Shown here piece by piece: positions 1 through 9,666 of a stretch of DNA of 64,000 nucleotides. The number at the start of each line of letters is the position of its first letter. The stretch's first letter is position 1. The DNA is taken from the NCBI GenBank assembly GCA_000940995.1, contig CP005974.1:682001-746000 (forward strand), given 5' to 3'. Both the position numbers and the translations under genes were made by a program. A model generated the notes under the pieces. That model had not been told where the DNA came from. It ran no database searches and was given only the letters and a program-made list of their open reading frames with translations. This DNA comes from Photobacterium gaetbulicola Gung47. Lineage in GTDB: Bacteria > Pseudomonadota > Gammaproteobacteria > Enterobacterales > Vibrionaceae.

Positions 1-443
1 TTCTGATTGCGCTGATCCTGCAGGCTGCCCCTTGGCCGGGGGAGCTGGAACCATTCCGCCCGTCATGGGTTGTCTTGGTCGCGTTTTACTGGGTCTTGGC
101 CTTGCCGCACCGGGTGAACGTCGGGACGGCATTGATCCTCGGTTTGCTGTGGGATCTGATGCTCGGCTCGACCCTTGGGGTCAGGGGGCTGATGATGGCA
201 GTGCTTTGCTATATTGTTGCGCTGAACTTCCAGGTGCTGCGTAATCTATCATTATGGCAGCAGGCTCTGCTGGTGGGGCTGCTGACATTGGGCGGTAAGC
301 TGGTTGAGTTCTGGGCCGAATACCTGGTTTCGGTGATCACTTTTGATCCGGAGAGGTTGTGGGCCGTGCTACTTAACTTCTTGTTATGGCCATGGTTATT
401 CCTGCTGTTGCGACGGATGCGTCGCAAGCTCTCAATTCGTTAA
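1..443 (+). CDS. mreD: MreD, rod-shape-determining membrane protein (5' end missing)
   Basis: The window opens inside this gene. An open frame runs from base 3 to the stop at 441-443, so the N-terminus lies outside; the first visible residues are LIALILQAAPWPGELEPF. About 146 residues are visible. They form several hydrophobic membrane segments and end in a basic tail (LLRRMRRKLSIR). MreD is an inner-membrane partner of MreB and MreC in the elongasome, which guides lateral wall synthesis. The call rests on the hydrophobic pattern, the PHRVNVGTALILGLLWD stretch typical of MreD, and the following maf and rng, the usual neighbours in gammaproteobacteria. mreB and mreC should lie just upstream of the window. 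Confidence 0.88.
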   Translation, partial: LIALILQAAPWPGELEPFRPSWVVLVAFYWVLALPHRVNVGTALILGLLWDLMLGSTLGVRGLMMAVLCYIVALNFQVLRNLSLWQQALLVGLLTLGGKLVEFWAEYLVSVITFDPERLWAVLLNFLLWPWLFLLLRRMRRKLSIR

Positions 444-539
444 ATTAGTTTCCCAATGGGATCCGTTCGGTGCTAGGGTGTAACCAAACACATCGAACGT
501 GCTTCGAATGGATCACATTGATTTATCACACAAAACCAA

Positions 540-1130
540 ATGAATGATATCATGTCGACACCGCAACTGTATTTGGCCTCTGGCTCTCCGCGCCGTAAAG
601 AACTTCTGACCCAGCTTGGCTACCAGTTTGAGCGGGTCGTGGTGGATGTTGAAGAGCAGCACCAGGCCGGTGAAACGCCCGCCGACTATGTCCAGCGCCT
701 GTCGGTGGACAAGGCTTTGGCCGGAGTCGCGGAGGTCGGCGGCAAGGCACCCGTACTGGGGGCCGACACCATCGTGGTGGCGGGTGATCGTATCTTGGAA
801 AAGCCCAAGGATTTTGACGATGCCCAGCAGATGCTGCGCCTGCTTTCCGGCACGCGCCATCAGGTGATGACGGCAGTGACCGTGGCCAGCGAAGCGCGCC
901 GGGAAACACGTCTGGTGGTGACCGACGTGTGGTTCAAGACGCTGTCAGATAAAGAAATCGAAGACTACTGGCACAGTGGTGAGCCGCAGGACAAAGCAGG
1001 GAGCTACGGCATTCAGGGGATTGGCGGCAAGTTCGTCGAGCGTATCGATGGCAGTTATTATGCTGTGGTGGGGTTACCTTTGGTGGAAACCGACATCATG
1101 GTTCAAGACTTTTTAGATTTATCAATTTAG
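540..1130 (+). CDS. maf: Maf-family nucleotide pyrophosphatase (YhdE type)
   Basis: This 196-residue protein carries the Maf/Ham1-like signatures: SGSPRRKELL near the N-terminus, the acidic GADTIVV motif near residue 75, and KPKDFDDAQQML just after it. The family hydrolyses nucleoside triphosphates such as dTTP, UTP and modified pyrimidines to monophosphates, and is linked to housecleaning of the nucleotide pool and to division arrest. It sits between mreD and rng, the standard order. The start is uncertain: ATG at 540 and ATG at 552 (MSTPQLYL) both lack a clear Shine-Dalgarno sequence, and 552 agrees better with the usual length of the family. Confidence 0.93.
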   Translation: MNDIMSTPQLYLASGSPRRKELLTQLGYQFERVVVDVEEQHQAGETPADYVQRLSVDKALAGVAEVGGKAPVLGADTIVVAGDRILEKPKDFDDAQQMLRLLSGTRHQVMTAVTVASEARRETRLVVTDVWFKTLSDKEIEDYWHSGEPQDKAGSYGIQGIGGKFVERIDGSYYAVVGLPLVETDIMVQDFLDLSI

Positions 1131-1138
1131 AGGCAACC

Positions 1139-2608
1139 ATGAGCACTGAGCTGCTAATTAACGTAACCCCGAGTGAAACGCGAGTCGCCATGATCGAGTC
1201 CGGGACCTTGCAGGAAGTTCATATCGAACGTGAATCCAAGCGGGGGATTGTCGGCAATATTTACAAGGGGCGCGTCAGCCGCGTCCTGCCGGGGATGCAG
1301 GCGGCTTTTGTCGATATCGGCCTTGAAAAAGCCGCATTCCTGCACGCGTCGGATATTGTTCCGCATACCGAGTGTGTGGCGGAAAACGAAAAACAGCAGT
1401 TTCAGGTTCGTGACATTTCAGAACTGGTCCGCCAGGGCCAGGATCTGGTGGTGCAGGTGGTCAAAGACCCATTGGGTACCAAGGGCGCACGCCTGACCAC
1501 TGATGTCACCTTGCCATCCCGCTACTTGGTATTTATGCCGGGGGCGAGCCATGTCGGCGTTTCGCAGCGTATCGAAAGCGAAGAGGAGCGTGAGCGCCTG
1601 AAAGCCGTCGTTAACGAGTACTGCGACGATCTGGGCGGCTTCATTATCCGTACCGCCGCCGAAGGGGCAACGGATGAAGAAATGGCGCAGGATGCCGCAT
1701 TCCTCAAGCATTTGTGGCGCAAAGTGCTCGAACGTCGCGCTAAATACAAGCCGAAATCCATGCTCTATGGTGAGCTTGGCCTGGCGCAGCGTATCTTGCG
1801 TGACTTTGTCGGTACCGAACTTGACTGTATCCAGGTTGACTCCCGTTTGGGCTACGAGAAGCTCAAGGAGTTTACCGATGAGTTTGTACCTGAACTGAGC
1901 GATAAGCTGGATTACTATGCCGGCGAGCAGCCGATTTTTGATTTGTTCGATACCGAAAATGAAATCCAGCGCTCGCTGGACCGCAAGGTAGAACTGAAAT
2001 CAGGCGGTTACCTGATCATCGACCAAACCGAAGCGATGACCACGGTCGATATCAACACTGGTGCCTTTGTCGGTCGCCGTAACCTTGAAGAGACGATCTT
2101 CAACACCAATATCGAAGCGACCAAGGCCATTGCCCGCCAGCTTCGCCTGCGCAACCTAGGCGGGATCATCATTATCGACTTTATCGATATGGCCCACGAC
2201 GATCACCGTCGCCGGGTATTGATGGCGTTGGAGCAGGCCTTGTCCTACGATAGGGTTAAGACCAATATTAACGGCTTCACCCAGCTGGGCCTGGTCGAAA
2301 TGACCCGTAAGCGTACCCGCGAGAGTATCGAGCACGTCTTGTGTGACACCTGTCCGACCTGTGAAGGGCGCGGCACCGTGAAAACGGTGGAAAGTGTCTG
2401 CTATGAAATTCTGCGTGAAATTACCCGGGTCAACCGTGCCTACGATGCCGATCGGTTTGTCGTCTATGTGTCTCCGGCTGTGGCCGAAGCCCTCGCCGGC
2501 GATGAGTACCATGCCCTTGCCGAGCTGGAAGTGTTCATTGGCAAGCAGGTGAAAATCAAAGCGGAGCCGCTGTACGTTCAAGAACAGTTTGACGTCGTGA
2601 TGATGTAA
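1139..2608 (+). CDS. rng: Ribonuclease G
   Basis: This 489-residue endoribonuclease matures the 5' end of 16S rRNA and takes part in mRNA decay. An S1-like RNA-binding region lies at roughly residues 35-130 (GNIYKGRVSRVLPGMQAAFVD). The RNase E/G catalytic core carries the two metal-binding aspartate motifs TVDINTGAFVG and IIIIDFIDM. The zinc-link motif CDTCPTCEGRGT follows near residue 403. The protein ends soon after the core, without the long degradosome-scaffold tail of RNase E, so it is RNase G. It starts eight bases after maf and is probably co-transcribed with it. Confidence 0.97.
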   Translation: MSTELLINVTPSETRVAMIESGTLQEVHIERESKRGIVGNIYKGRVSRVLPGMQAAFVDIGLEKAAFLHASDIVPHTECVAENEKQQFQVRDISELVRQGQDLVVQVVKDPLGTKGARLTTDVTLPSRYLVFMPGASHVGVSQRIESEEERERLKAVVNEYCDDLGGFIIRTAAEGATDEEMAQDAAFLKHLWRKVLERRAKYKPKSMLYGELGLAQRILRDFVGTELDCIQVDSRLGYEKLKEFTDEFVPELSDKLDYYAGEQPIFDLFDTENEIQRSLDRKVELKSGGYLIIDQTEAMTTVDINTGAFVGRRNLEETIFNTNIEATKAIARQLRLRNLGGIIIIDFIDMAHDDHRRRVLMALEQALSYDRVKTNINGFTQLGLVEMTRKRTRESIEHVLCDTCPTCEGRGTVKTVESVCYEILREITRVNRAYDADRFVVYVSPAVAEALAGDEYHALAELEVFIGKQVKIKAEPLYVQEQFDVVMM

Positions 2609-2623
2609 GCGGAGCAATACAGA

Positions 2624-5600
2624 GTGACAACAGTTCCAGTTCGGCTGGCGCGTGGATTGATGTGGCTGGTACTGACAGTGTTGGTACTGGCCGCTGTTGC
2701 GATTAGCGGTCTGCGATTTTATCTTCCCCAGCTCAATGATTACCGTGAACCTATCCGCCAATGGGCCTCGGCGCAGATTGATATGGATCTCGAGGTTGAG
2801 TTGGTTGAGGGGCACTGGCGCAACTTTGGCCCGTCATTGGTGCTGCAAGGGGTGAAGGTTAACCTGCCGGGGGCTCCCGAGTCGCTGGTCAAGGTGGGCG
2901 ATGTCTCGATGCAGCTCGATATGCTGGGATCGGTACTGAGTCTCCGCCCGGTCTTCCAGGATATCCGCATTGATGAGCTGAGCCTGGATCTCACCCGTCT
3001 ATCGGGCAGCGGGAGCGACGATAGCGCCAGCTCAGAGCGCAGCCAAATGGCGACCATCGAGCGGATTGAGGAGTTGCTGTTTGTCCAGCTGGGCCAGTTC
3101 TCGGTCCGCAATTCCGATATCACTCTGATGTCACCGGCCGATGAGAAGCTGACGGTCGACATCAAGGAGCTGAAGTGGGATACCCATAACCGCCAGCGCC
3201 GGGCGGAAGGGATTGTCAGTATTGCCGATACCCATTTCAGCCAAATGCAAGTGATTGCTAACCTTTCCGATAACCAGTCATGGGCCAAGATGTCCGGTGA
3301 CATCTACCTGCAGGCGCGCAATCTGTCGGTAACGCCATGGCTTAACAAGCAGCACCTGACCGATGCCAATATCAGCGGCAGTAACCTCAATGCCGAGATC
3401 TGGCTGACCCTGTCGAACGGTGCCCTACAGCAGAGCCTGGCTAAGTTTGATGATAGCTTCTTGCGCTGGCAGCTCGGCGAAGACAAGCACCAGTTCCGGG
3501 TGAGGCAGGGCTTGGTGAAGCTGCAGCCGCTGGAAAATGAGAACGGCGAGCCGGGCTGGCGTATCGACAGTGATCAGATGGTATTGGAGACCGATGGTAC
3601 TCCTTGGCCAGCCTTTGATATCGCAGCTCGCTGGCTGCCTGATGACTGGATCCTGGCTGCGAGTAACCTTTCTCTCGAGAACCTGCAGCCGTTTGTCACT
3701 TTCTTACCCGATGACAGTGAGCTGGTGGAGGTATTATCGACGTTGCAGCCTTCTGGCCAGATCAGCGATATCCGTGTGGCTAGCAGCGCGGGCAATGCGC
3801 CGCAGTTTTCTTTCCGTGTTAGCCAGCTTGGCCTGAAGCAGTGGGAATTGCTGCCGGGGATCCACAAACTGGATGCGGTTGTGGCCGGTGACACCCAGGG
3901 TGGCCGTGCCATAGTGAACCTGCAAGATGATGAACTGCCGTACGGCGAAGTCTTCCAGGCACCGCTCAAAATCAAAGCTGCGGATGTGACCGCTTACTGG
4001 CAGGTTGGGGATGATGGCTGGCGTTTGTGGAGCGACAAAATTGATGTGGCGACGCCACACCTCAAGGTGGACGGCCAGTTCCGGCTGGACTTCCCGGCCG
4101 ATGCCCCGTCTTGGCTGTCATTCTATGGTGAAGCCAGCCTGAATAATGCCGGCGAAACCTGGCGCTACCTGCCGACTTTGGCGCTGGGCCGCAGTTTGAC
4201 CGACTACTTGTCGGCGGCGATCCGCGGTGGTCAGGCCAAATCGGCCCAGTTGCTGTGGTACGGCGAGCTGGCCGATTTCCCCTATGGCAACCATGACGGG
4301 GTATTCCAGGCATTTGTACCATTGCGCAATGGTAAATTCAGTTTCGATACCGCCTGGCCTGAGCTGACTGATCTCAAGCTTGATCTGTTGTTTGAAAATG
4401 ACTTTATGTACCTCGATGCCACGCATGCCAAGACTATGGGGGCGACGGCCTCTAGAGTGACTGGCGATGCCGAGCTGAGCGGAGACGGGCACCTGAAATT
4501 GACGGTCGATGTGGCGGCGGATGGCGAGCAGGTACGGGACTACATGCTGGCGACCCCGCTGGTGGACTCGGTGGGGGCGGCGCTGACGACGGTGCAGGTC
4601 GGTGGCCCGGTGACCTCTCGGTTCAAGCTCGATATTCCTTTTGATGGCAGTGATGTTAGGGCGTGGGGCAGCGCCGAGTTGACGGACAACCAGGTACGCT
4701 TGGATGCGCCGCCGCTCTTCCTTGAAGGGGCTAGCGGAATTATCAGTTTCGATGATGATAAGGTCTCGGCGGAGCAAATCACGGCGAAGCTATTGGCGCA
4801 ACCGGTGAATGTGGGCTTTACCGGCAACAGTGTGGCCGATGGCTACCGGGTCGATGTCGCGCTTGATGGTGACTGGCAGGTCGAGACCTTGCAGCAGCAG
4901 GTGCAGGACCCATTGCTGGCTGACGTAACGGGCCGAAGCCGTTGGCAGGGTACTGTCGGGGTTGATCTCAATGATACCGGCTTTGAATATCAAGTTGGTA
5001 TTGAGGCGGCCCTGGCCCAGGCTGTGAGCACGCTGCCTTATCCGCTAGCTCTGGCTGCCGGTAGCCCGGAGGTGTTCAAGCTGGATGTCACCGGCAACGG
5101 GCAAGCTCTGGTCGGTAAGGCGTCCCTGCCTGGGGTGGCGTATCAAGCCAAGATTAATCTGGCAGAGGAAAAGCTCAAAATCGATGCTAGCCAAATGGCG
5201 ATTGGTCCCACCGCCTTACTGCCGCTCAAACATGGTGAGCATGGCTTGGATATTGTGGCCGACCAGGTCGATGGCGACCGCTGGGTTGAGCTGATTTCGG
5301 CGGTACATGACAAGGTCGAAGCCGAGGCGGCAGCTGGCGGTGTGTCTGTCAAACCGGATATTCCTGTTCCCACTCGGATTGAAGCCAAGGTTCGCCAGCT
5401 GAAATTGGCGTCATTGGACTGGAATCGGGTCGACTTTTCGGCCGATCGGCTGGCCGATATCTGGCGTTTTCATCTCGACAGCCGGGAGGCAAAAGGCCAA
5501 GCGCGTTGGCCGCAAGGGCTGCCGTTGGATTTGACTATCGATAGTTTCCACTTGAACTTGCCGCAAGTTGGCGGTGCCGAGCCGAAGGAAAAGTACCGGC

Positions 5601-6508
5601 CCCAGCGCGATGTGCCGGCGGCGACCGATTTTGATCGCAGTATGATGGCAAATATGCCGGAAATCGATCTGGTGCTGCACGATGCTTGGTTGCAGGGCTA
5701 CAGTCTCGGTGAGGTGTCCGGCAAGCTGCGCCGTGAGGGCAATATGCTGGAGCTGAGAAACTTCACGGTCGACTCTGGGGCCACGTCGCTGAATCTTGAT
5801 GGCCACTGGAGCCTTGATGGCGATCGCAGCGAGACCCAGATTGCATTTGATATTGATGGCCAGAACAGTTCGGATCTGATGGGGCGCTTTGGGATTACTG
5901 GCGGGATCCAGGGGGCAAAATTCAGCACCTACGCTTCTATTCAGTGGCAAGGTGCGCCTTGGTCCATGCACCGTGAAACCTTAACCGGCGAGCTGAAGTC
6001 GGAAACCGGGCAGGGGATCATCAGTGATATCGGTGGTGCCGGTCGCCTGCTGGGCTTGTTCAGCATTGATTCGCTGATCCGCCGGATGCAGCTCGACTTC
6101 TCGGGGATTTTCGACGAGGGCCTGGCTTTCAACTATATCCGGGGGAGCGGGCGAATTGAAAATGGCCAGTTTGAGACCGACAATATTAAGATGCAGGCAC
6201 TTGCGGGTGACATGTTTATTCGCGGAAGTGCTAATCTTGTCAATGAGACAGTGGATGCGAGGGTGAGATTCATTCCTGATTTTACATCAGGAATTCCAGT
6301 GCTTACCGCGTTTGCGGTGGCACCTCAAACCGCTATTTATGTCTTTGCTATCTCAACAGCACTCTCACCGGTTCTGGATGTCTTTACCCAAGTTAACTAT
6401 GTGGTGAAAGGGCCGATTGACGCGCCGGTGGTGACCGAGCAGTCGCGCTTTACTGGCGAGTACAATGTTTCAGAGATGCTAAAAGGCAAAGATAAGGAAG
6501 CAAAATAA
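2624..6508 (+). CDS. yhdP: YhdP, AsmA-like envelope phospholipid transport protein
   Basis: This very large protein (1294 residues) starts at a GTG codon 15 bases after rng, with GGAGC upstream. It has one N-terminal membrane anchor at about residues 10-30, followed by a long periplasmic region rich in beta-strand repeats with no enzymatic motif. This matches the YhdP/DUF3971 branch of the AsmA-like family, bridge-like proteins that move phospholipids between the inner and outer membranes and partly overlap TamB and YdbH in function. The conserved C-terminal AsmA-like block (near residues 1130-1280) includes MFIRGSANLVNETVDARVRF. Gene order rng-yhdP-tldD supports the call. Confidence 0.94.
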   Translation: MTTVPVRLARGLMWLVLTVLVLAAVAISGLRFYLPQLNDYREPIRQWASAQIDMDLEVELVEGHWRNFGPSLVLQGVKVNLPGAPESLVKVGDVSMQLDMLGSVLSLRPVFQDIRIDELSLDLTRLSGSGSDDSASSERSQMATIERIEELLFVQLGQFSVRNSDITLMSPADEKLTVDIKELKWDTHNRQRRAEGIVSIADTHFSQMQVIANLSDNQSWAKMSGDIYLQARNLSVTPWLNKQHLTDANISGSNLNAEIWLTLSNGALQQSLAKFDDSFLRWQLGEDKHQFRVRQGLVKLQPLENENGEPGWRIDSDQMVLETDGTPWPAFDIAARWLPDDWILAASNLSLENLQPFVTFLPDDSELVEVLSTLQPSGQISDIRVASSAGNAPQFSFRVSQLGLKQWELLPGIHKLDAVVAGDTQGGRAIVNLQDDELPYGEVFQAPLKIKAADVTAYWQVGDDGWRLWSDKIDVATPHLKVDGQFRLDFPADAPSWLSFYGEASLNNAGETWRYLPTLALGRSLTDYLSAAIRGGQAKSAQLLWYGELADFPYGNHDGVFQAFVPLRNGKFSFDTAWPELTDLKLDLLFENDFMYLDATHAKTMGATASRVTGDAELSGDGHLKLTVDVAADGEQVRDYMLATPLVDSVGAALTTVQVGGPVTSRFKLDIPFDGSDVRAWGSAELTDNQVRLDAPPLFLEGASGIISFDDDKVSAEQITAKLLAQPVNVGFTGNSVADGYRVDVALDGDWQVETLQQQVQDPLLADVTGRSRWQGTVGVDLNDTGFEYQVGIEAALAQAVSTLPYPLALAAGSPEVFKLDVTGNGQALVGKASLPGVAYQAKINLAEEKLKIDASQMAIGPTALLPLKHGEHGLDIVADQVDGDRWVELISAVHDKVEAEAAAGGVSVKPDIPVPTRIEAKVRQLKLASLDWNRVDFSADRLADIWRFHLDSREAKGQARWPQGLPLDLTIDSFHLNLPQVGGAEPKEKYRPQRDVPAATDFDRSMMANMPEIDLVLHDAWLQGYSLGEVSGKLRREGNMLELRNFTVDSGATSLNLDGHWSLDGDRSETQIAFDIDGQNSSDLMGRFGITGGIQGAKFSTYASIQWQGAPWSMHRETLTGELKSETGQGIISDIGGAGRLLGLFSIDSLIRRMQLDFSGIFDEGLAFNYIRGSGRIENGQFETDNIKMQALAGDMFIRGSANLVNETVDARVRFIPDFTSGIPVLTAFAVAPQTAIYVFAISTALSPVLDVFTQVNYVVKGPIDAPVVTEQSRFTGEYNVSEMLKGKDKEAK

Positions 6509-6521
6509 CAACAATACCCGC

Positions 6522-6545
6522 CAAGCTACCGAGACAGGTAGCTTG
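6522..6545 (+). other. Hairpin in the yhdP-amidase gap
   Basis: CAAGCTACC and GGTAGCTTG form a perfect 9-bp stem around a six-base loop. No T run follows, so it is not a standard intrinsic terminator. It lies between the yhdP stop and the ribosome binding site of the next gene (6558-6564). It could be an mRNA processing or stability element; this is inference. Confidence 0.4.
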
Positions 6546-6571
6546 ATAGCGGCAGCAAAGGGAGAATGCAG

Positions 6572-7396
6572 ATGGCTAAATTCGGTATTGTACAAATGAC
6601 TTCGGGCGCGGATCCTCAAACCAACCTCAAACACCTGAAGCTGAAACTTAAGGGGCTGCAGCTGCAGGGGGCCAAACTGGTTGTCACACCGGAAAACTGC
6701 CTGGTATTTGGCTCCCGCGAGGATTACCTTGCCCATGCTGAGCCGCTGGGTGAGGGCCCGATGCAGGCCGAGGTGGCTGCTTTGGCCCGGCAATTGGGGA
6801 TCTGGGTATTGATTGGCTCGATGCCTATCCGTCAGCTTGATGGAGCGATTACCACTACCGCCTTGCTGTTCGATGATCAGGGCCAGCTTCAGGGCCATTA
6901 CGATAAGCTGCATATGTTTGATGTGGAAATTGATGATGCCCATCACAGCTATCGTGAATCTGACACCTTCCGCGCCGGTCGCGAAACCAAGGTGATCTCC
7001 ACGCCATTTGGCAACATTGGTTTATCTATCTGCTATGATGTCAGGTTCCCGCAACTTTATGCTGCGTTGCGTGAGCAGGGTGCAGACATTATTGTGGTTC
7101 CTGCTGCTTTTACCAAAGTGACCGGTAAGGCGCACTGGGAGTTGCTGCTGCGTGCCCGCGCGGTGGAAACCCAGTGTTGGATGGTTGCTGCCGCACAGTG
7201 GGGAGAGCACAATGAGCAGCGGGAGACCTGGGGCCATTCGATGATTGTCGATCCCTGGGGGCAGGTTGTTGCTTGCCAGCAACAGGGCACCGGGGTGATG
7301 GTGGCCGATGTCGACCTTGATTTGAGCAAGGCGATCAGAACAAACATGCCACTTGTTGATCACGCAAGATTTAGTGTTCAGCAACGTGAAGGCTGA
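6572..7396 (+). CDS. Carbon-nitrogen hydrolase (nitrilase superfamily, Nit-like amidase)
   Basis: This 274-residue protein has the nitrilase-superfamily catalytic triad in order: Glu in VTPENCLVF, Lys in HYDKLHMFDVE and Cys in LSICYDVRFP. It most resembles Nit1/YbeM-type enzymes, which hydrolyse deaminated glutathione and act as metabolite repair enzymes; the substrate here is inferred from resemblance only. Two ATGs compete. The AAGGGAG ribosome binding site at 6558-6564 is one base from the ATG at 6566 but seven bases from the ATG at 6572, so I chose 6572 (MAKFGIVQM). A nitrilase gene between yhdP and tldD is common in Vibrionaceae and relatives. Confidence 0.92.
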   Translation: MAKFGIVQMTSGADPQTNLKHLKLKLKGLQLQGAKLVVTPENCLVFGSREDYLAHAEPLGEGPMQAEVAALARQLGIWVLIGSMPIRQLDGAITTTALLFDDQGQLQGHYDKLHMFDVEIDDAHHSYRESDTFRAGRETKVISTPFGNIGLSICYDVRFPQLYAALREQGADIIVVPAAFTKVTGKAHWELLLRARAVETQCWMVAAAQWGEHNEQRETWGHSMIVDPWGQVVACQQQGTGVMVADVDLDLSKAIRTNMPLVDHARFSVQQREG

Positions 7397-7439
7397 CCGG
7401 CAGAGGGGCCGGCTGGCAATGAATATAAGAGCAAATTAA

Positions 7440-8891
7440 ATGACGCTGGAAACTGTAGAAAACACAATGCTGGCCCAGTCAGGGTTAGGACGTGAAGAGC
7501 TAAATCAGGTACTGGGGCTAGTGGCGGCACGCGATGTGGATTATGCCGACATCTATTTCCAGTCATGCTGGCATGAGTCTCTGGTGCTTGAAGACAGCAT
7601 CATTAAGGATGGCTCTTTTAACATTGACCGTGGTGTTGGTGTCAGGGCGGTGTCTGGCGAGAAGACAGGCTTCGCTTATTCTGATCAAATCAACCAGCTC
7701 GCCTTGCAGCAATCTGCCAAGGCGGCCCGGGGGATCACTCGCAGCGGTGGCAACGGCAAGGTTAAGGCGTTCGCACCTGCGATCGGCGGGCAAGGGATCT
7801 ATGCACCGGTTAATCCGCTGGACAGCTTCGACAAGCACCAGAAGATCGCCCTGCTGGAGGAAATCGACCGCTATATCCGCACCAAAGAGCCGCTGGTTAA
7901 GGAAGTCTCGGTGAGCATCAATGGTGTCTATGAGCAGGTGCTGGTTGCCGCTCTGGACGGCACTTATGCGGCAGATATCCGCCCGCTGGTTCGCCTTTCT
8001 ATCAGTGTGCTGATCGAAAAAGGTGACAAGCGCGAGCACGGCAGTGCCGGTGGTGGCGGCCGCTATGGTTACGAATATTTCCGGACCGAGGAAGGCAACG
8101 GTAAATCCGTCGCCCTGAATTATGCCGACGAGGCAATTCGTCAGGCGCTGATCAATATTGATGCCGATGAGGCACCGGCTGGCGCCATGCCGGTCGTGCT
8201 GGGGGCCGGCTGGCCAGGTGTTTTGCTGCACGAAGCCGTGGGCCATGGCCTGGAAGGCGACTTCAACCGCAAGGGCTCGTCGATGTTCTCGGGCCAACTG
8301 GGGCAGCAGGTGACCTCCAGCTTGTGTACCATTGTCGATGACGGCACCCTCAAGGATCGCCGAGGCTCGCTCAATATTGATGATGAAGGGACTCCGGGTC
8401 AGTACAACGTGCTGGTCGAGGGGGGCAAGCTCAAGGGGTATATGCAGGATAAGCTCAATGCGCGCTTGATGGGCGTAGCACCAACAGGTAACGGCCGCCG
8501 TGAGTCCTATGCCCACTTGCCGATGCCGCGCATGACCAATACCTATATGCTGCCGGGAGAGCATTCGCCGGAAGAGATCATTGCCAGCGTTAAGCAAGGT
8601 GTTTATGCGCCGAACTTCGGTGGTGGTCAGGTCGATATCACCTCTGGTAAGTTTGTGTTCTCGGCATCGGAAGCTTACTTGATTGAAAACGGCAAGATCA
8701 CCCGTCCCATCAAAGGTGCAACCTTAATTGGCAGCGGTATCGAGGCAATGCAGCAGGTATCGATGGTCGGTAATGACCTGGACATCGACCGTGGTGTCGG
8801 TGTGTGCGGCAAAGCCGGCCAGAGTGTCCCGGTTGGTGTTGGCCAGCCGACCTTGAAAATCGAGTCGATGACCGTCGGCGGCACCCAGTAA
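7440..8891 (+). CDS. tldD: TldD, zinc metalloprotease subunit
   Basis: This is the metal-binding half of the TldD/TldE (PmbA) heterodimeric protease, which degrades unfolded peptides and matures microcin B17 and CcdA-type substrates. At 483 residues it is of usual length. The zinc-binding HExxxH motif is intact as HEAVGHGLEGD near residue 263, and the glycine-rich C-terminal domain (GGGQVDITSGKF) is present. Its partner pmbA lies 0.8 kb downstream on the same strand, separated by the oppositely oriented darP. Confidence 0.97.
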   Translation: MTLETVENTMLAQSGLGREELNQVLGLVAARDVDYADIYFQSCWHESLVLEDSIIKDGSFNIDRGVGVRAVSGEKTGFAYSDQINQLALQQSAKAARGITRSGGNGKVKAFAPAIGGQGIYAPVNPLDSFDKHQKIALLEEIDRYIRTKEPLVKEVSVSINGVYEQVLVAALDGTYAADIRPLVRLSISVLIEKGDKREHGSAGGGGRYGYEYFRTEEGNGKSVALNYADEAIRQALINIDADEAPAGAMPVVLGAGWPGVLLHEAVGHGLEGDFNRKGSSMFSGQLGQQVTSSLCTIVDDGTLKDRRGSLNIDDEGTPGQYNVLVEGGKLKGYMQDKLNARLMGVAPTGNGRRESYAHLPMPRMTNTYMLPGEHSPEEIIASVKQGVYAPNFGGGQVDITSGKFVFSASEAYLIENGKITRPIKGATLIGSGIEAMQQVSMVGNDLDIDRGVGVCGKAGQSVPVGVGQPTLKIESMTVGGTQ

Positions 8892-8894
8892 AAG

Positions 8895-8920
8895 AAAAGC
8901 CAGCGTCAGCTGGCTTTTTT
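8895..8920. terminator. Intrinsic terminator between tldD and darP
   Basis: AAAAGCCAGC, a GTCA loop and GCTGGCTTTT are followed by more T. The A run on the other side lets it also work for darP, which ends at 8973 on the opposite strand, so it is probably bidirectional. Confidence 0.85.
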
Positions 8921-8972
8921 ATCTGTCACTTTGTTATCCCCTTGCCCCAAGCATAAAATGGGGTGTCTGGTT

Positions 8973-9497
8973 TTAGTCTTCCAGGTACAGCTCTTTGAGG
9001 TACTGGAAGATTTCGCGGTAGGCTTTGGCTGGCTTGTTCTGGGCCTTTTCTTTGTTGGCCTGGCGAACCAGCTGGCGCAGGCGCTGGCGGTCAGCGTCAG
9101 GGTGATCAACCATAATGGCATTGATCATGCTGTCGCCGTTTTCGATTAGCTTCTCGCGTTTTTGCTCCAGCTTCTTCAGCTCGGCAGTGGCTTGGTTGTG
9201 CTTGTTGTTCAGCTTATCTAGCGCGGCCTGAATTGGCTCGACGTCGACCTGGCGCATTAGCTTACCGATGCGCTGCAGCTGACGGCGGCGCGCTTCTTTG
9301 CTAAAGCGCTGGGCGTCTTTGATCGCTTCCAGCATCTCTTCATCGAGAGGTATCTTTGCGAGAGCATTGGGTTTTAGGTCAACAAGCTGTTCACCTAACT
9401 TTTGCAGGGCTTCCATGTCGCGTTTCATCTCGGATTTACTAACCCAGATGATTTCTTCTTCCGGTTCCCATGGGGCTTTTTGGTTTTTACGGCTCAT
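8973..9497 (-). CDS. darP: DarP (YjgA), ribosome biogenesis factor
   Basis: This 174-residue, strongly charged, mainly helical protein has the DUF615 family pattern: an acidic N-terminus (PWEPEEEIIWVSKSEMKRD), a central KEARRRQLQRIGKLMRQVD segment and a long helical tail. DarP binds late 50S assembly intermediates and promotes peptidyl-transferase centre maturation. It is transcribed against tldD and pmbA, with its start close to the pmbA upstream region, as in other gammaproteobacteria. Confidence 0.93.
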   Translation of the reverse strand: MSRKNQKAPWEPEEEIIWVSKSEMKRDMEALQKLGEQLVDLKPNALAKIPLDEEMLEAIKDAQRFSKEARRRQLQRIGKLMRQVDVEPIQAALDKLNNKHNQATAELKKLEQKREKLIENGDSMINAIMVDHPDADRQRLRQLVRQANKEKAQNKPAKAYREIFQYLKELYLED

Positions 9498-9666
9498 AAC
9501 TGGCTCATGACTTTTGCATTTGGGTTTTATTTTACCAGTTAAATCGCGATTTGGGGCGCAAATTCCACCGAGGCAGTGTTATCCTAATAGTAATACCAAT
9601 TTCATTGGCTTACCCTTCAAGCCGACAGGCACTCCTGAGGGAAGGGCCATTTTCGAGACGATAAGT

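Noticed and set aside
7563..8597. 344-residue minus-strand ORF inside tldD
   Set aside because: It is an antisense shadow of an intact, clearly conserved gene.
9514..9666. Extra N-terminal 51 residues for PmbA
   Set aside because: The residues are not family-like; the normal PmbA start is at 9667.
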